From assembly GCA_023433275.1 (NCBI GenBank), contig JAEZDN010000144.1, forward strand, positions 13,725-77,724: a stretch of 64,000 nucleotides of DNA, given 5' to 3'. The first letter of the stretch is position 1; each line of letters starts with the position of its first letter. The notes beneath the pieces are model-generated. The model searched no databases. It was given only the letters and a program-made list of their open reading frames with translations, and was not told the DNA's origin. The position numbers were made by a program, and so were the translations under genes. This DNA comes from Verrucomicrobiota bacterium. GTDB lineage: Bacteria > Verrucomicrobiota > Verrucomicrobiia > Opitutales > Opitutaceae. Positions 43,675-56,150 of the stretch are shown in pieces.

Positions 43675-44085
43675 TCAGAGTTCGCTGGGCGGGGGCGAGG
43701 AACGACGGTTCGAGCTCGAGCTGGAGTCCGAGGAATCGTCGTCGTCGGACGACATGCCGCCCGCCTGGCGCGAGGCCTGGTTCCCGCCGATTTCCTGTTC
43801 GGAATCCAGCGAGGAGCCGCGCCACTGTTCCTGATTCTGTTTGTCGCTCTTGTTGGAGCGGCTCGGATTGTTCTGCTGGCCCTGGTTGGAGCCGGAGTTT
43901 CCGGAGCTCTGGCCTTGGCGGCTGGCTTGGTTGCCCTGGCTGCCTTGGCTCTGCTGGCCGCTGGACGCGTTCTGGGAACGCTGCGGGTTCTGGTTTTGAT
44001 TCTGGTTTTGGTTCTGCTTGCCGGCATTCGACTGATCCTGGTTGGACTGGTCGCCGGAACGCTGAGAGGGATTATTGGCGGGCAT
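43675..44085 (-). CDS. Q/N/S-rich intrinsically disordered protein (prion-like composition), unknown function
   Basis: A 136-residue protein dominated by Gln, Asn and Ser, with a five-fold QN tract (KQNQNQNQNQNP), Gly/Ser/Gln patches (GQQSQGSQGNQASRQGQSSG) and an acidic end (SSDDDDSSDSSSSSN). It has no signal peptide, no transmembrane helix and no fold-forming hydrophobic core. The composition is that of prion-like/low-complexity domains that self-assemble. It is flanked by the sensor kinases and by stress-type genes, and is transcribed against the kinases. Start ATG 44085; no strong Shine-Dalgarno sequence. No homologue recognised. Confidence 0.7.
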   Translation of the reverse strand: MPANNPSQRSGDQSNQDQSNAGKQNQNQNQNQNPQRSQNASSGQQSQGSQGNQASRQGQSSGNSGSNQGQQNNPSRSNKSDKQNQEQWRGSSLDSEQEIGGNQASRQAGGMSSDDDDSSDSSSSSNRRSSPPPSEL

Positions 44086-44159
44086 GATGAATGGGGGTTG
44101 TGGTTGAGTTGTTGTTTAACCTGACGCCCTCACCTTAGCTGAACGGAGCGCCGCGAACC

Positions 44160-44181
44160 ATCGGGCCATTTCCGGCCCGAT
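44160..44181. other. Stem-loop upstream of the small exported protein
   Basis: ATCGGGCC-atttcc-GGCCCGAT, an 8-bp perfect stem with a 6-nt loop, in the divergent gap between the disordered protein gene (starts 44085, leftward) and the exported protein gene (44351). Could be a terminator remnant, operator or 5'-UTR structure. Confidence 0.4.
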
Positions 44182-44350
44182 CACCCGGTAAATGAATTGA
44201 GGGATGCCGTCCTCCAGAGGGGATCAGGCCCCGGCCTCCGCCATTGGTGCCCCGGCCGCGGTCCAGACGCTCGAACTCCCTCAATCGCGGCGTGTCCATG
44301 CCGCTGGACCCTCACCTGACGCTCTCCCCATCACCCTCGACTATTCGCCC

Positions 44351-44794
44351 ATGAAAACCATCACCTCGCTCGCTTTCGGCCTGCTCCTCGCGGGCTCGCT
44401 TTCCGCCCAATCCTGGACGCCCGTGCCGCCGTCGGATAATCCGCAGGCGGATCTTCCCGTGCGGCTCGATCCCTCGTCGCCGCTCGATTCCCTCGAGGAG
44501 CAATTGAAAAACGCCTCCTTCGACCAGCGCGGCGCCCTCGCCACCGCCTTCGACACCGTCAACCGCTCGGTCGAGGCCCGTGTCGCTGAGCTGCGCAATT
44601 ACGGCGCGGAGCTGAACGACGCGGCCACCGGCAACCTCTCCGAGGCACGCGACTTCGGCCGCCAGACTTTTCGTGACATGTCGCTGACCACCGAGGAATC
44701 GTGGCAAACCGCGCGGCACAACGCCCTGATGGCCCTGCGGAAAATCCGGAATTCCCTCGAGACACTCCAGCGCACCGCCACGACGCAGTCCTGA
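44351..44794 (+). CDS. Small exported protein, unknown function
   Basis: A 147-residue protein with a clean signal peptide (MKTITSLAFGLLLAGSLSAQ, cleavage likely after SLSA). The mature protein is mostly helical: LDSLEEQLKNASFDQRGALA, AFDTVNRSVEARVAEL and RNSLETLQRTATTQS suggest a small periplasmic helical bundle or coiled coil. Start ATG 44351; an open frame from 44204 adds 49 unlikely residues. It has no recognised family. It sits among stress-type genes with its own upstream hairpin. Confidence 0.75.
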   Translation: MKTITSLAFGLLLAGSLSAQSWTPVPPSDNPQADLPVRLDPSSPLDSLEEQLKNASFDQRGALATAFDTVNRSVEARVAELRNYGAELNDAATGNLSEARDFGRQTFRDMSLTTEESWQTARHNALMALRKIRNSLETLQRTATTQS

Positions 44795-45095
44795 GTCGCG
44801 ACCTATCCGCCCGACCGTGGCACGCCGCGCTCCAACTGGAGCCGCGCCGCCGCGTCCTCGCGCCTGCTCCCCGTTCGCTCTTTTGTGGGCCGGGTGCCCT
44901 CACCCGGCATTCCTCGTCGCCGTGAGCCACCCCTCTTGCCCCGCAATTCCGCTCATCGGAAATATTCCGCTGAGCTTGGCCTAGCTCCCCCCGATGGCAC
45001 GGAGCGCCGCGCGCGCGTATGCTGTATGCTGTCTCCTCCATCAGAATATCGACGCGGCCGGCGCGCCGCCTCGCAAACCTCCAACCCGCCATCCC
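44795..45095. other. Intergenic region with hairpins upstream of a DUF892 gene
   Basis: No gene seen. It holds a covarying repeat hairpin (44882-44908, separate entry) and an imperfect hairpin GCTCATCGGAA-ata-TTCCGCTGAGC (44951-44975, one mismatch). A tandem TATGCTG repeat (45018-45031) lies about 65 bp ahead of the DUF892 start. These are candidate 5' control elements for that gene. I see no confident promoter boxes. Confidence 0.5.
44882..44908. repeat. 27-nt structured repeat, copy 1 (stem GCCGGGTG/CACCCGGC)
   Basis: TTTGTGG followed by an 8-bp stem GCCGGGTG with loop CCCT and CACCCGGC. A second copy at 54735-54761 differs at only two positions, and these are the two partners of one base pair (C-G becomes G-C). 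That is a compensatory change preserving the hairpin. No coding overlap. Confidence 0.75.
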
Positions 45096-45602
45096 ATGTC
45101 GAAGCTCAAATCCCTCCGGGACCTCTACATCGAACAACTCAAGGATCTCCACAGCGCCGAGCTCCAGCTGACCAAGGCATTGCCCGAATTGGCCCGCGCG
45201 GCCAGCGACCCGGCGCTCAAGGCGGCATTTGAGGAACATTTGGAGCAGACCAAAATTCATGTGGAGCGGCTCGAGGGAATCTGTCGCGAGCTCGATGTCT
45301 CGCCGAAGGGCCACCGGTGCAAGGCCATGAAGGGCCTGATCGCCGAGGGAAAAGAAATGATGGCGGAATCCGCGGAGCCCGCCGTGCGCGACGCCGGCCT
45401 GATCGCGGCCGCCCAGCGGGTCGAACATTACGAAATCGCCGGCTATGGCTGCGTACGCGCCTATGCCGCGGTGCTCGGCGACCAGGCGACCGAACTCCTC
45501 CAGCAAACGCTCGACGAGGAGGCCGACGCCGATCATCGCCTGACCGAGATCGCCTCCACGCTGAATCTCGTCGCCGACCGCAGCGCGACACTGACCGTCT
45601 GA
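45096..45602 (+). CDS. DUF892/YciF-like ferritin-like stress protein
   Basis: A 168-residue protein of the YciF/DUF892 family, a ferritin-like four-helix bundle. The characteristic start is SLRDLYIEQLKDLHSAELQL. EEHLEQTKIHVERLEGICRE, a KAMKGLIAEGKEMM segment, AAQRVEHYEIAGYG and LDEEADADHRLTEIA provide the Glu/His residues of the di-iron-like site. Members in enterobacteria are induced by stress. Start ATG 45096 (MSKLKSLRDLY); an open frame from 44994 adds 34 residues without support. Iron binding is from the family, not shown here. Confidence 0.9.
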   Translation: MSKLKSLRDLYIEQLKDLHSAELQLTKALPELARAASDPALKAAFEEHLEQTKIHVERLEGICRELDVSPKGHRCKAMKGLIAEGKEMMAESAEPAVRDAGLIAAAQRVEHYEIAGYGCVRAYAAVLGDQATELLQQTLDEEADADHRLTEIASTLNLVADRSATLTV

Positions 45603-45997
45603 GCCGGACAATTGGAGCTCGATACCGCAGCGTGCGCGGTCGAACCGGTCCGTTATAGGGCGCGTGGCTAGCCCATGCCCCTGGTTCTCGCTGCGAAAGA
45701 GGGCGCGGTCGAGCCGCGCCCCTACATCCGACTGCACGGGTCCGGCTGAGCCGGATTCACGCAGTTGAACGACAGATGAACACCGATAGGAATGGGGACC
45801 GAGGCGGCGTCATCAGTGACCCAAACTTCATTTCACTGACCGCGAGTTCCTAATCGCTGCAAGCCATTCTGATCAGTGCGGATCTGTGTCTATCTGCGGT
45901 TTCCCTCTGAACTGTTCCAGCTGGAGCCCTAGGCGTTTCAAACTGCTCCACGCGAGCGCCCCTTTTTGGGTGTCGTCGGACACCTGACATGCCGGCT
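45603..45997. other. 395-bp intergenic region built of repeat-like elements
   Basis: No gene seen. From left to right: copy A of a three-copy repeat family (45621-45731), and a GU-containing hairpin with ends ACTGC and GCAGT (45731-45765). A pair of inverted imperfect repeats then flanks about 90 bp: 45768-45787 (AACGACAGATGAACACCGAT) and the reverse-complement-like 45882-45901. A tract CCCCTTTTTGGG lies near 45960. The region separates the DUF892 gene from the convergent end of the hybrid kinase at 45998. Confidence 0.6.
45621..45731. repeat. ~110-bp intergenic repeat family, copy A
   Basis: One of three copies (others 59870-59982 and 63007-63110). Shared blocks are a GTGCGCGG-TCGAAC-like start, TTNTAGGG followed by GTGGCT, and the end GGTCGAGCCGCGCCC. 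Several blocks are self-complementary (CGCGGTCGAGCCGCG), suggesting a folded transcript or a REP-like element. Aligned by eye. Confidence 0.7.
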
Positions 45998-48148
45998 TCA
46001 GGCGGAATTCTTTCCCACGAATGCCTGGATCGCGCGCTCGAGCATTTCATACGTCACCGGTTTGGTCAGGTGCTCGACGAATCCCGCCTCCCGGCTCTTC
46101 GCCACATCCTGCTCGGCGCCGTACCCGCTGAGGGCAATGCCCCTCAACCCGTAATCGGTGCTCAGCTTCTTCATCAGTTCGTAACCGCTGCCATCCGGCA
46201 ATCCGAGATCGGATATCACGAACTCGAGGTCCTGGCGGCCCGCGAGCTTCAGCGCGCCGGCCACTGTGCCCGTTCCCACCACGCGATGACCGCGCTGGCG
46301 CAGCAGGTTCTCGAGCACCACCCGCGTCGCCTCGTGATCCTCGACCACGAGGATCGGACGTCGCGAAACAGCCGGCGCCTCCGCGGCCGCGGGCACGCCG
46401 GGCTGCAGTCGCGCCCCCTCCCCGTCCTTCGTTCCCTCATCCGCGATCTGGGGCAATTGGATCACCACCGTCGATCCGCGGTTCCGTCCCGGACTGAAGG
46501 CCTGCACGCTGCCCCCATGGAGCTGCATCAACAGGTGCGAAATGGCCAGCCCGAGACCAAGACCACCAAAGCGGTGGCTCCCCGGAGCCGTGGCGTGATC
46601 CCCTTGGGCAAACGGATGGAAGGCGCGGGACAACTCCTCCGGCGTCATGCCAATGCCTGAATCAGTGATCGTCACCGTCATCTCCTTGGTGCCACCCAGC
46701 GGGCGGGTCTCGACGCGGATGAACCCGTGCGGCGGGGTGAACTTCACCGCGTTCTTCAGGACATTCCAAAACACCTGCTGCAGGCGCACCGGATCGATCA
46801 TCGCGAGGTGCCTTGCCCCCGCCGGCTCGACCGTGAGCGTGAGCTTCTTCTCCTGGATCTCCGCATGCATCGTGGCGATGGCATCGGTCAACACCGCCTG
46901 AACGTCACCGGGCCGGAGATCGAGCGTGAGCTTGCCCCGCGTGATCCGGGTGATGTCCAGCAGGTCATCGATCAGGCGCGCTTCCAGCAGCGCGTTCTTG
47001 GCGATGCAGGCGAAATCCTCCCGCACCTCCGGCGCCAGGTCCGGGTTGCCGGCCGCGGCGCTCGCGATGAGCAACACGGGGTTCAGCGGGGTGCGCAGCT
47101 CGTGCGACAGCGCCGCCAGGAATTCATCCTTCGCCCGCGACGCGGCCATCGCCTCGTCCCGCGCGCTGAGCACCTGCGCCTCCGCGCGCTTGCGCACCGT
47201 GGTGTCGGCCATGACCGCCACCACGCTCGACACCTCATCCCCGCGCGACCGCTCGGGCTCGTACACGATGTGCATCCAATGCGGCCCGATCTGCTCGTCG
47301 GACAGCTCCAGCTCGAACTCGACGCGTTCGCCGGCGAGGGCGCGCTCGAGGTGCGGCCGGCAGGCGGTGTATGCGGGCGTGCCCATGATGCGGGGCAGCG
47401 ACACCCCCACCGCCTCCTCCGGCCGCAGCCCGAAGCGCGCGGCGTAGGCGCGATTCACAAACTTGAACCGGTGGTGCCGGTCCACGTGCGCGAGGAAGAT
47501 CGAGGCATGGTCGGCCACGAGCCGCAGTTGCGCCTCGCTGCCCCGCAGCGCCGCATTGGCCGCATTCAGCTCAAGCGTCCGGTGCTGGACGCGCAGCTCG
47601 AGCTCCTGGTTCAACTGCTGCAGGGACTCTTCCGCCAGCTGCCGCTGCTGAACTTCCCGCTGGAGTGCCGCGTGGCTGGCCGCGAGGGCCTGGTGCATGC
47701 GGTGAAGGTCCACGAAGACCGCCACCTTCGCGCGGAGCACCTGCGGGTTGACGGGCTTCGTGAGATAGTCGACGGCGCCCACGCCATAGCCCTCGAGCAC
47801 CATCTTCTCGTCGGAGTAGTACGCCGTGAGAAAGAGGATCGGGATGTGCTGGTTGCGTTTGCGCTGCTTGATGAGGTTGGCCAGCTCGATGCCCGTCATC
47901 ACGGGCATGTTGATGTCCAGCACCAGCACGGCGAAATCCTCCTCCACCAGCGCCAGCAGGGCCTGGTTGGCGGAAGTGGCCCGCACCAGGCGGTAGCCGG
48001 GCGCATACAGGATGCTCTCCAACACGTCCAGGTTGCGCGACTCATCGTCGACAATGAGGATGTTGACGGCGGTCCGGGCCGGATCGTGGGCTCCCGTCGG
48101 GGTCGCGGCGGGACTGGTTGGCATGGGCGTGAGGGCGTTTGATTTCAT
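45998..48148 (-). CDS. Hybrid histidine kinase with receivers at both ends (REC-PAS-HisKA-HATPase-REC)
   Basis: A 716-residue soluble protein. The N-terminal receiver has D78 (LVLDINMPVMTG), then a coiled coil (about 145-200) and a PAS domain (205-320, VADHASIFLAHVDRHHRFKF). HisKA has H349 (SHELRTPLNPVLLIA) and HATPase has VFWNVLKNAVKF, TDSGIGM and FGGLGLGLAI. The C-terminal receiver has D647 (VISDLGLPDGSG). PAS-HisKA-HATPase-REC is closely similar to the kinase at 37033 (same PAS phrase ERVEFELELS/RRIEFEQEIP; same LVKPVS-like ends), so a duplication is likely. It is leftward, 9 bp downstream of the Nik1-type kinase, and so probably part of the same transcript. Confidence 0.93.
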   Translation of the reverse strand: MKSNALTPMPTSPAATPTGAHDPARTAVNILIVDDESRNLDVLESILYAPGYRLVRATSANQALLALVEEDFAVLVLDINMPVMTGIELANLIKQRKRNQHIPILFLTAYYSDEKMVLEGYGVGAVDYLTKPVNPQVLRAKVAVFVDLHRMHQALAASHAALQREVQQRQLAEESLQQLNQELELRVQHRTLELNAANAALRGSEAQLRLVADHASIFLAHVDRHHRFKFVNRAYAARFGLRPEEAVGVSLPRIMGTPAYTACRPHLERALAGERVEFELELSDEQIGPHWMHIVYEPERSRGDEVSSVVAVMADTTVRKRAEAQVLSARDEAMAASRAKDEFLAALSHELRTPLNPVLLIASAAAGNPDLAPEVREDFACIAKNALLEARLIDDLLDITRITRGKLTLDLRPGDVQAVLTDAIATMHAEIQEKKLTLTVEPAGARHLAMIDPVRLQQVFWNVLKNAVKFTPPHGFIRVETRPLGGTKEMTVTITDSGIGMTPEELSRAFHPFAQGDHATAPGSHRFGGLGLGLAISHLLMQLHGGSVQAFSPGRNRGSTVVIQLPQIADEGTKDGEGARLQPGVPAAAEAPAVSRRPILVVEDHEATRVVLENLLRQRGHRVVGTGTVAGALKLAGRQDLEFVISDLGLPDGSGYELMKKLSTDYGLRGIALSGYGAEQDVAKSREAGFVEHLTKPVTYEMLERAIQAFVGKNSA

Positions 48149-48157
48149 CAGCGCGGA

Positions 48158-53029
<4,872 letters not shown>

Positions 53030-53160
53030 TGCGTCAGGTAATTGGCAAGTCGGGGAATTTTTGGGCCGGGCAGTCGTACTTCTCCCGGATCGAAACCTGG
53101 CTAAGGAGGAATTCGCAGCATGCAAAAGTCGAGAACCACCAACGTGATGCGAAAAAATAG

Positions 53161-53282
53161 GTATTCACCCCATGGTGGGATTGATCCGGATCGGCATCGG
53201 GCCGAATCCATTCGGCGGGAGGAATAACCCCGGGCGCATGGGCCTTAATTTTACCGATGTTGGGGTTTACTCCCCATGGGGA
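53161..53282. promoter_or_regulatory. Palindrome cluster in the gap between the Nik1-type kinase and DUF3185
   Basis: The divergent 282-bp gap contains GATCCGGATC (53183-53192), GCCGAAT-cc-ATTCGGC (53201-53216) and TCCCCATGGGGA (53271-53282, 12-bp palindrome). CCCCATGG is repeated at 53168-53175. The concentration of palindromes suggests operator sites for both genes. No clear -10/-35 boxes. Confidence 0.4.
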
Positions 53283-53311
53283 AAAATCACCGCGCGTCTA
53301 TCGTGATGCCC

Positions 53312-53512
53312 ATGAGCAAACCAGTCTCCATCGCCCTGTTGATCATTGGTGTCGTTCTCCTCCTTTACGGCCTCAGTGCCGGCGACTCCCTGGCCTCCGA
53401 GGCCAAGGAGGCGTTCACCGGAACGCCGACCGACAAGAGCCTCTTCCTCATCATCGCCGGCATCATCGGCATTGTCGTCGGCGGCTTCAGCGCCCTCGCC
53501 CGCCGCCGCTGA
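53312..53512 (+). CDS. DUF3185 small membrane protein
   Basis: A 66-residue protein with two transmembrane helices (SIALLIIGVVLLLYGLSA and LFLIIAGIIGIVVGGFSALA) linked by a short acidic loop with EAFTGTPTDKS, the family's conserved tract. Start ATG 53312 (MSKPVSIALL) matches the family; upstream in-frame starts at 53306 and 53276 are possible. Function in the inner membrane is unknown; the family is commonly near stress genes. It is the first of four small membrane/stress genes on this strand. Confidence 0.85.
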   Translation: MSKPVSIALLIIGVVLLLYGLSAGDSLASEAKEAFTGTPTDKSLFLIIAGIIGIVVGGFSALARRR

Positions 53513-53622
53513 TCCCCGCCATGGCCTCGCAACGTCGCGCCCGCCACCGCTCCGGGGACCGTCCCCGCGCCGCCCGCCCGGCCCCCGCCCTTTCGCCCGC
53601 TAACCTCAATCCTGAAAATCCC

Positions 53623-53934
53623 ATGTCCCAGAAAACCCATGCTCCCGAAGATACGCATCAAGAACTCAAGCAGCTCCTCCAGGAGGCCGAACAAGCGCTC
53701 GGCCACACCGTCGGCGATGCCAGCGAGAAGTTCGACGAACTCCGCGAACGCCTGCGCGCCGCTCTCGACAAGGGCCGCTACTCCTTCGATCACCTGAAGG
53801 AGGAAACCCTCAAGCGCGCCAAACAGGCCGACCATATCGTCCGCGAGAACCCCTACTACGCCATCGGCGTCGCCGCTGGCATCGGCGCCCTCATCGGGAT
53901 CGTCATGTCCCGCACCTGCCAGAACTCCCGCTGA
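53623..53934 (+). CDS. ElaB/YqjD-like (DUF883) membrane-anchored protein
   Basis: A 103-residue protein: a helical, charged N-terminus (DTHQELKQLLQEAEQALGHT; LRERLRAALDKGRYSFDHLK) and a C-terminal hydrophobic anchor (NPYYAIGVAAGIGALIGIVM). The REN-PYY-AIGVAAG-x-G-x-L-IG ending is diagnostic of YqjD/ElaB proteins, which bind ribosomes at the membrane in stationary phase. Start ATG 53623; a frame open from 53257 is not used. It is followed 69 bp later by a YqjE-like gene, the usual E. coli neighbour. Confidence 0.9.
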   Translation: MSQKTHAPEDTHQELKQLLQEAEQALGHTVGDASEKFDELRERLRAALDKGRYSFDHLKEETLKRAKQADHIVRENPYYAIGVAAGIGALIGIVMSRTCQNSR

Positions 53935-54003
53935 TTTCCGTTTCCGTCTTCCGACCGGCCTGGCTTCGCGCGCCCTTACGCGGCCAGGCCGGTTCGTCAG
54001 CCC

Positions 54004-54411
54004 ATGTCACTGCTCGGCCAGACCACCCCGCGGCCCCGCCTGCCCCCTCTGGGCGAGGCCACCAACCTGCTCAACGATGCCCTTTCGCACCGGGCTGACC
54101 TGGCGGCCATCGAGCTCGCCGAGGCCCGGGCGCACGCCCAACTCTCCCTGCTGCTCCTTGGCATCGCCGCGCTGCTCGCGCTGCTGGGCGGCTTTGCCCT
54201 GACCTTGACGCTGACGGGCTTGGTTTGGGACAGCCCACACCGGGTCGCCTGGCTCACCGGCATTTGTGTCGCGTATCTCCTCGGCGCCGGCATCGCGGGA
54301 TTCCTCTTCCACCGGCGCATGCAAGGCTGGCAGCCCTTCGCCGAGATCCGCAATCAGCTGCAACAGGACCACCAATGCCTGATCCGCATCATCAAGTCGA
54401 TTCTCCCCTGA
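54004..54411 (+). CDS. YqjE-like (DUF1469) inner-membrane protein
   Basis: A 135-residue protein with an amphipathic N-terminus (ALSHRADLAAIELAEARAHA) and two hydrophobic helices (LSLLLLGIAALLALLGGFAL and WLTGICVAYLLGAGIAGFLF), plus a charged C-terminus. This is the arrangement of YqjE/holin-like DUF1469 proteins. The partner gene yqjD-like precedes it, conserving gene order seen in Proteobacteria. Overlap of 37 bp with the next gene. Function unknown. Confidence 0.85.
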   Translation: MSLLGQTTPRPRLPPLGEATNLLNDALSHRADLAAIELAEARAHAQLSLLLLGIAALLALLGGFALTLTLTGLVWDSPHRVAWLTGICVAYLLGAGIAGFLFHRRMQGWQPFAEIRNQLQQDHQCLIRIIKSILP

Positions 54412-54638
54412 CGCGCGAGGATCGCAAGCAGCTGCTCATCCTCGCCTGCGAGGCCGATCGCGTCGCGTGGTGCAATGCCTGTCGGCCCGCGCCCCGGCCC
54501 CCGGTCCAGCTCGCCGCGCAAATCCTCGGCATGCTCGAGCCCGTCGTTTCATTCATTCCCGGCTGGCCCGGCCGCTGGCTGAGAAACGTGAATTTCTTCG
54601 CCCGCCTCGGTCGCCAATTCGGCCTCTTCGGCTCCTGA
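54375..54638 (+). CDS. Small unknown protein in YqjK-like position
   Basis: An 87-residue protein beginning within the YqjE-like gene (ATG 54375, 37-bp overlap). Visible segments are MPDPHHQVDSPLTREDRKQL (N-terminus), the CNACRPAP Cys pair, and LAAQILGMLEPVVSFIPGW, a hydrophobic helix. A basic end (RWLRNVNFFARLGRQFG) follows. In E. coli the third gene of the yqjD-yqjE series is yqjK. Similarity here is only in size and position. Confidence 0.65.
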   Translation: MPDPHHQVDSPLTREDRKQLLILACEADRVAWCNACRPAPRPPVQLAAQILGMLEPVVSFIPGWPGRWLRNVNFFARLGRQFGLFGS

Positions 54639-54974
54639 GCCGGCCCGATCCGCGCGATTTCCGCGCCGCTCAAGAGCTGGCAGGTCTTGCGTTCCTCTGG
54701 AACCAAGGCGCCCGCGCCCCGGCCCGTGTCCCCCTTTGTGGGGCGGGTGCCCTCACCCGCCATGGCCGCAACCGCCGCCCCAACCCCAAACCACCGGGAA
54801 ATTCACCGTACGCACGGCCTCGACCCGCCCGATGGTCCGCCATGCCGCGGCAAGCTAGACTGGTGCAACAGTTACCGTCGAGGCCCAGCAGTCTTCCCCG
54901 AGCCATGACCCGAAACGCTGGGGGACAACGGCCTCAACGCCTCCGAACATTCGGGCACCAAAAAAGGAAATACC
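54639..54974. other. Intergenic region with structured repeat copy 2
   Basis: No gene seen in 336 bp. It contains a GC hairpin-like stretch near 54705 (AAGGCGCCCGCGCCCC) and copy 2 of the covarying 27-nt repeat (54735-54761). A poly-A rich leader ahead of the disordered protein gene (AAAAAAGGAAATACC) provides the ribosome binding site AGGAAA, 5 nt before ATG 54975. Confidence 0.5.
54735..54761. repeat. 27-nt structured repeat, copy 2 (stem GGCGGGTG/CACCCGCC)
   Basis: TTTGTGG, then GGCGGGTG-CCCT-CACCCGCC. Identical to the copy at 44882-44908 except for a C-to-G and its partner G-to-C, preserving the 8-bp stem. Located 214 bp upstream of the disordered KGG protein gene. Confidence 0.75.
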
Positions 54975-56066
54975 ATGAAACGGAAATCATCCACTCAATC
55001 CGAGTCCCGAGGCAGTACCAGCCAGAGCGCCTCCGGACGTTCCCGCAGCGGCTCGAACACCCAGACGCGCCAATCGGCCTCCAGCCAGCGACAGCGCGGC
55101 TCATCCAGTTCCTCCCAATCCGGCGGACGGTCCCGCTCGAGCTCCAGCGGCTCGCGTTCCAGCGGTCGCGGTGACAGCGACAACCAGGACTGGAATTTCT
55201 CCTCCCAACGCGACTATCCGGAAGGCGATTCCGGCATGGGCGGTTCGGAACGCAGCTCCTTCAACGAGGGACAATCGGGCCGCGGCAGCGGCCGTATCAG
55301 CTCGTCGGACGAGGGCCGCGGCTCGCAGGGCCGGGGCTTCGCGTCCATGGACCCGGAACGCCGCCGCGAAGTCGCCTCCCGGGGCGGTCGCGCCAGCCAC
55401 GGTCGATCCAGCGAAGGCCGCTCCTCGTCTTCCGGCCGGTCCAGCCAGGGCCACTCGGACCGCGGTGACGAGAACCGCTTCTCGTCCTACGACGAGGATT
55501 ACGGTCGCTCGCACCGTCAGGACTTCCAGGGTCGCGGCGAGCATCGCGACGAACGCGGTTACGGCGGCGGCCAGTTCCGCGGCGGTTCCGACCAGTTCCG
55601 CGGCAGCGGCAACTTCAGCCGCGACGAGGGTTACGATTCGCCACGCCGCAGCTTCGAGTCGGGCGAGGATTGGGGTCGCTCCGGCCGCGATGAAGACTAT
55701 TCGGAGCACTCCCGCTCCGGCTTCCGCGGTGGCTCGGGCTACGAGGAGGACGATCGTCGCTCCTACGATCAGTCCCGCCACGAAGGCTACTCGTCAACCG
55801 ACCGCGAACGCGGCTTTGGCGGATACCAGGGCGGTTCCCAAAACTATCAGGGCTACCAAGGCGGCGAGTTCCGTCGCGAGGAAGGCTTTGAGGACGAGGG
55901 CGGCTATCGCGGCTCGTCCCGCGAGGGCAGTCGCTGGGACCGGGAGGACGACCGCTACTTCACGGGCCGTGGCTCGCGCAACGACGAGGGTCAGTTCTCC
56001 AGCCAGGGCCGCCAGTCTGGATCGCGCAGCGGCCGCTCCGGCAGCGGCAGCAGCCGTCGCCGCTGA
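54975..56066 (+). CDS. Arg/Gly/Ser-rich disordered protein with KGG (Con-10-like) motif
   Basis: A 363-residue, highly charged protein. Residues 1-65 are Ser/Arg/Gln-rich; 66-165 are mixed and include the KGG-type stress motif GFASMDPERRREVASRGG (121-138). Residues 170-360 are aromatic Arg/Gly/Asp/Tyr repeats (GYGGGQFRGGSDQFRG; GGYQGGSQNYQGYQGG). No membrane segment or folded core. Composition resembles RGG-box/low-complexity proteins that bind nucleic acid or form condensates. The KGG motif occurs in YciG/GsiB/Con-10 stress proteins, usually as short repeats; here one copy is buried in a giant disordered chain. It is followed by a strong terminator at 56088, so probably monocistronic and well expressed. 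Confidence 0.85.
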   Translation: MKRKSSTQSESRGSTSQSASGRSRSGSNTQTRQSASSQRQRGSSSSSQSGGRSRSSSSGSRSSGRGDSDNQDWNFSSQRDYPEGDSGMGGSERSSFNEGQSGRGSGRISSSDEGRGSQGRGFASMDPERRREVASRGGRASHGRSSEGRSSSSGRSSQGHSDRGDENRFSSYDEDYGRSHRQDFQGRGEHRDERGYGGGQFRGGSDQFRGSGNFSRDEGYDSPRRSFESGEDWGRSGRDEDYSEHSRSGFRGGSGYEEDDRRSYDQSRHEGYSSTDRERGFGGYQGGSQNYQGYQGGEFRREEGFEDEGGYRGSSREGSRWDREDDRYFTGRGSRNDEGQFSSQGRQSGSRSGRSGSGSSRRR

Positions 56067-56087
56067 TATCACCCGTCAATCCACCCG

Positions 56088-56124
56088 ATGCTTTCGCAGC
56101 CCCTCGGCTGCGAAAGCATTTTTT
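56088..56124 (+). terminator. Rho-independent terminator after the KGG protein gene
   Basis: ATGCTTTCGCAGCC-cctc-GGCTGCGAAAGCAT, a 14-bp perfect stem (56088-56101 and 56106-56119) with a 4-nt loop, followed by a T-tract (56119-56124). It is the clearest intrinsic terminator in the window. The downstream oxidoreductase starts at 56151. Confidence 0.92.
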
Positions 56125-56150
56125 CACCCGCACAACCTTTTGCCCGCCCC

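Noticed and set aside
44007..44040. Possible short tandem repeat (QN tract, GGTTCTGGTTTTG-type) as a CRISPR or VNTR
   Set aside because: It is a coding low-complexity tract in the disordered protein; no spacers or regular repeat-spacer units.
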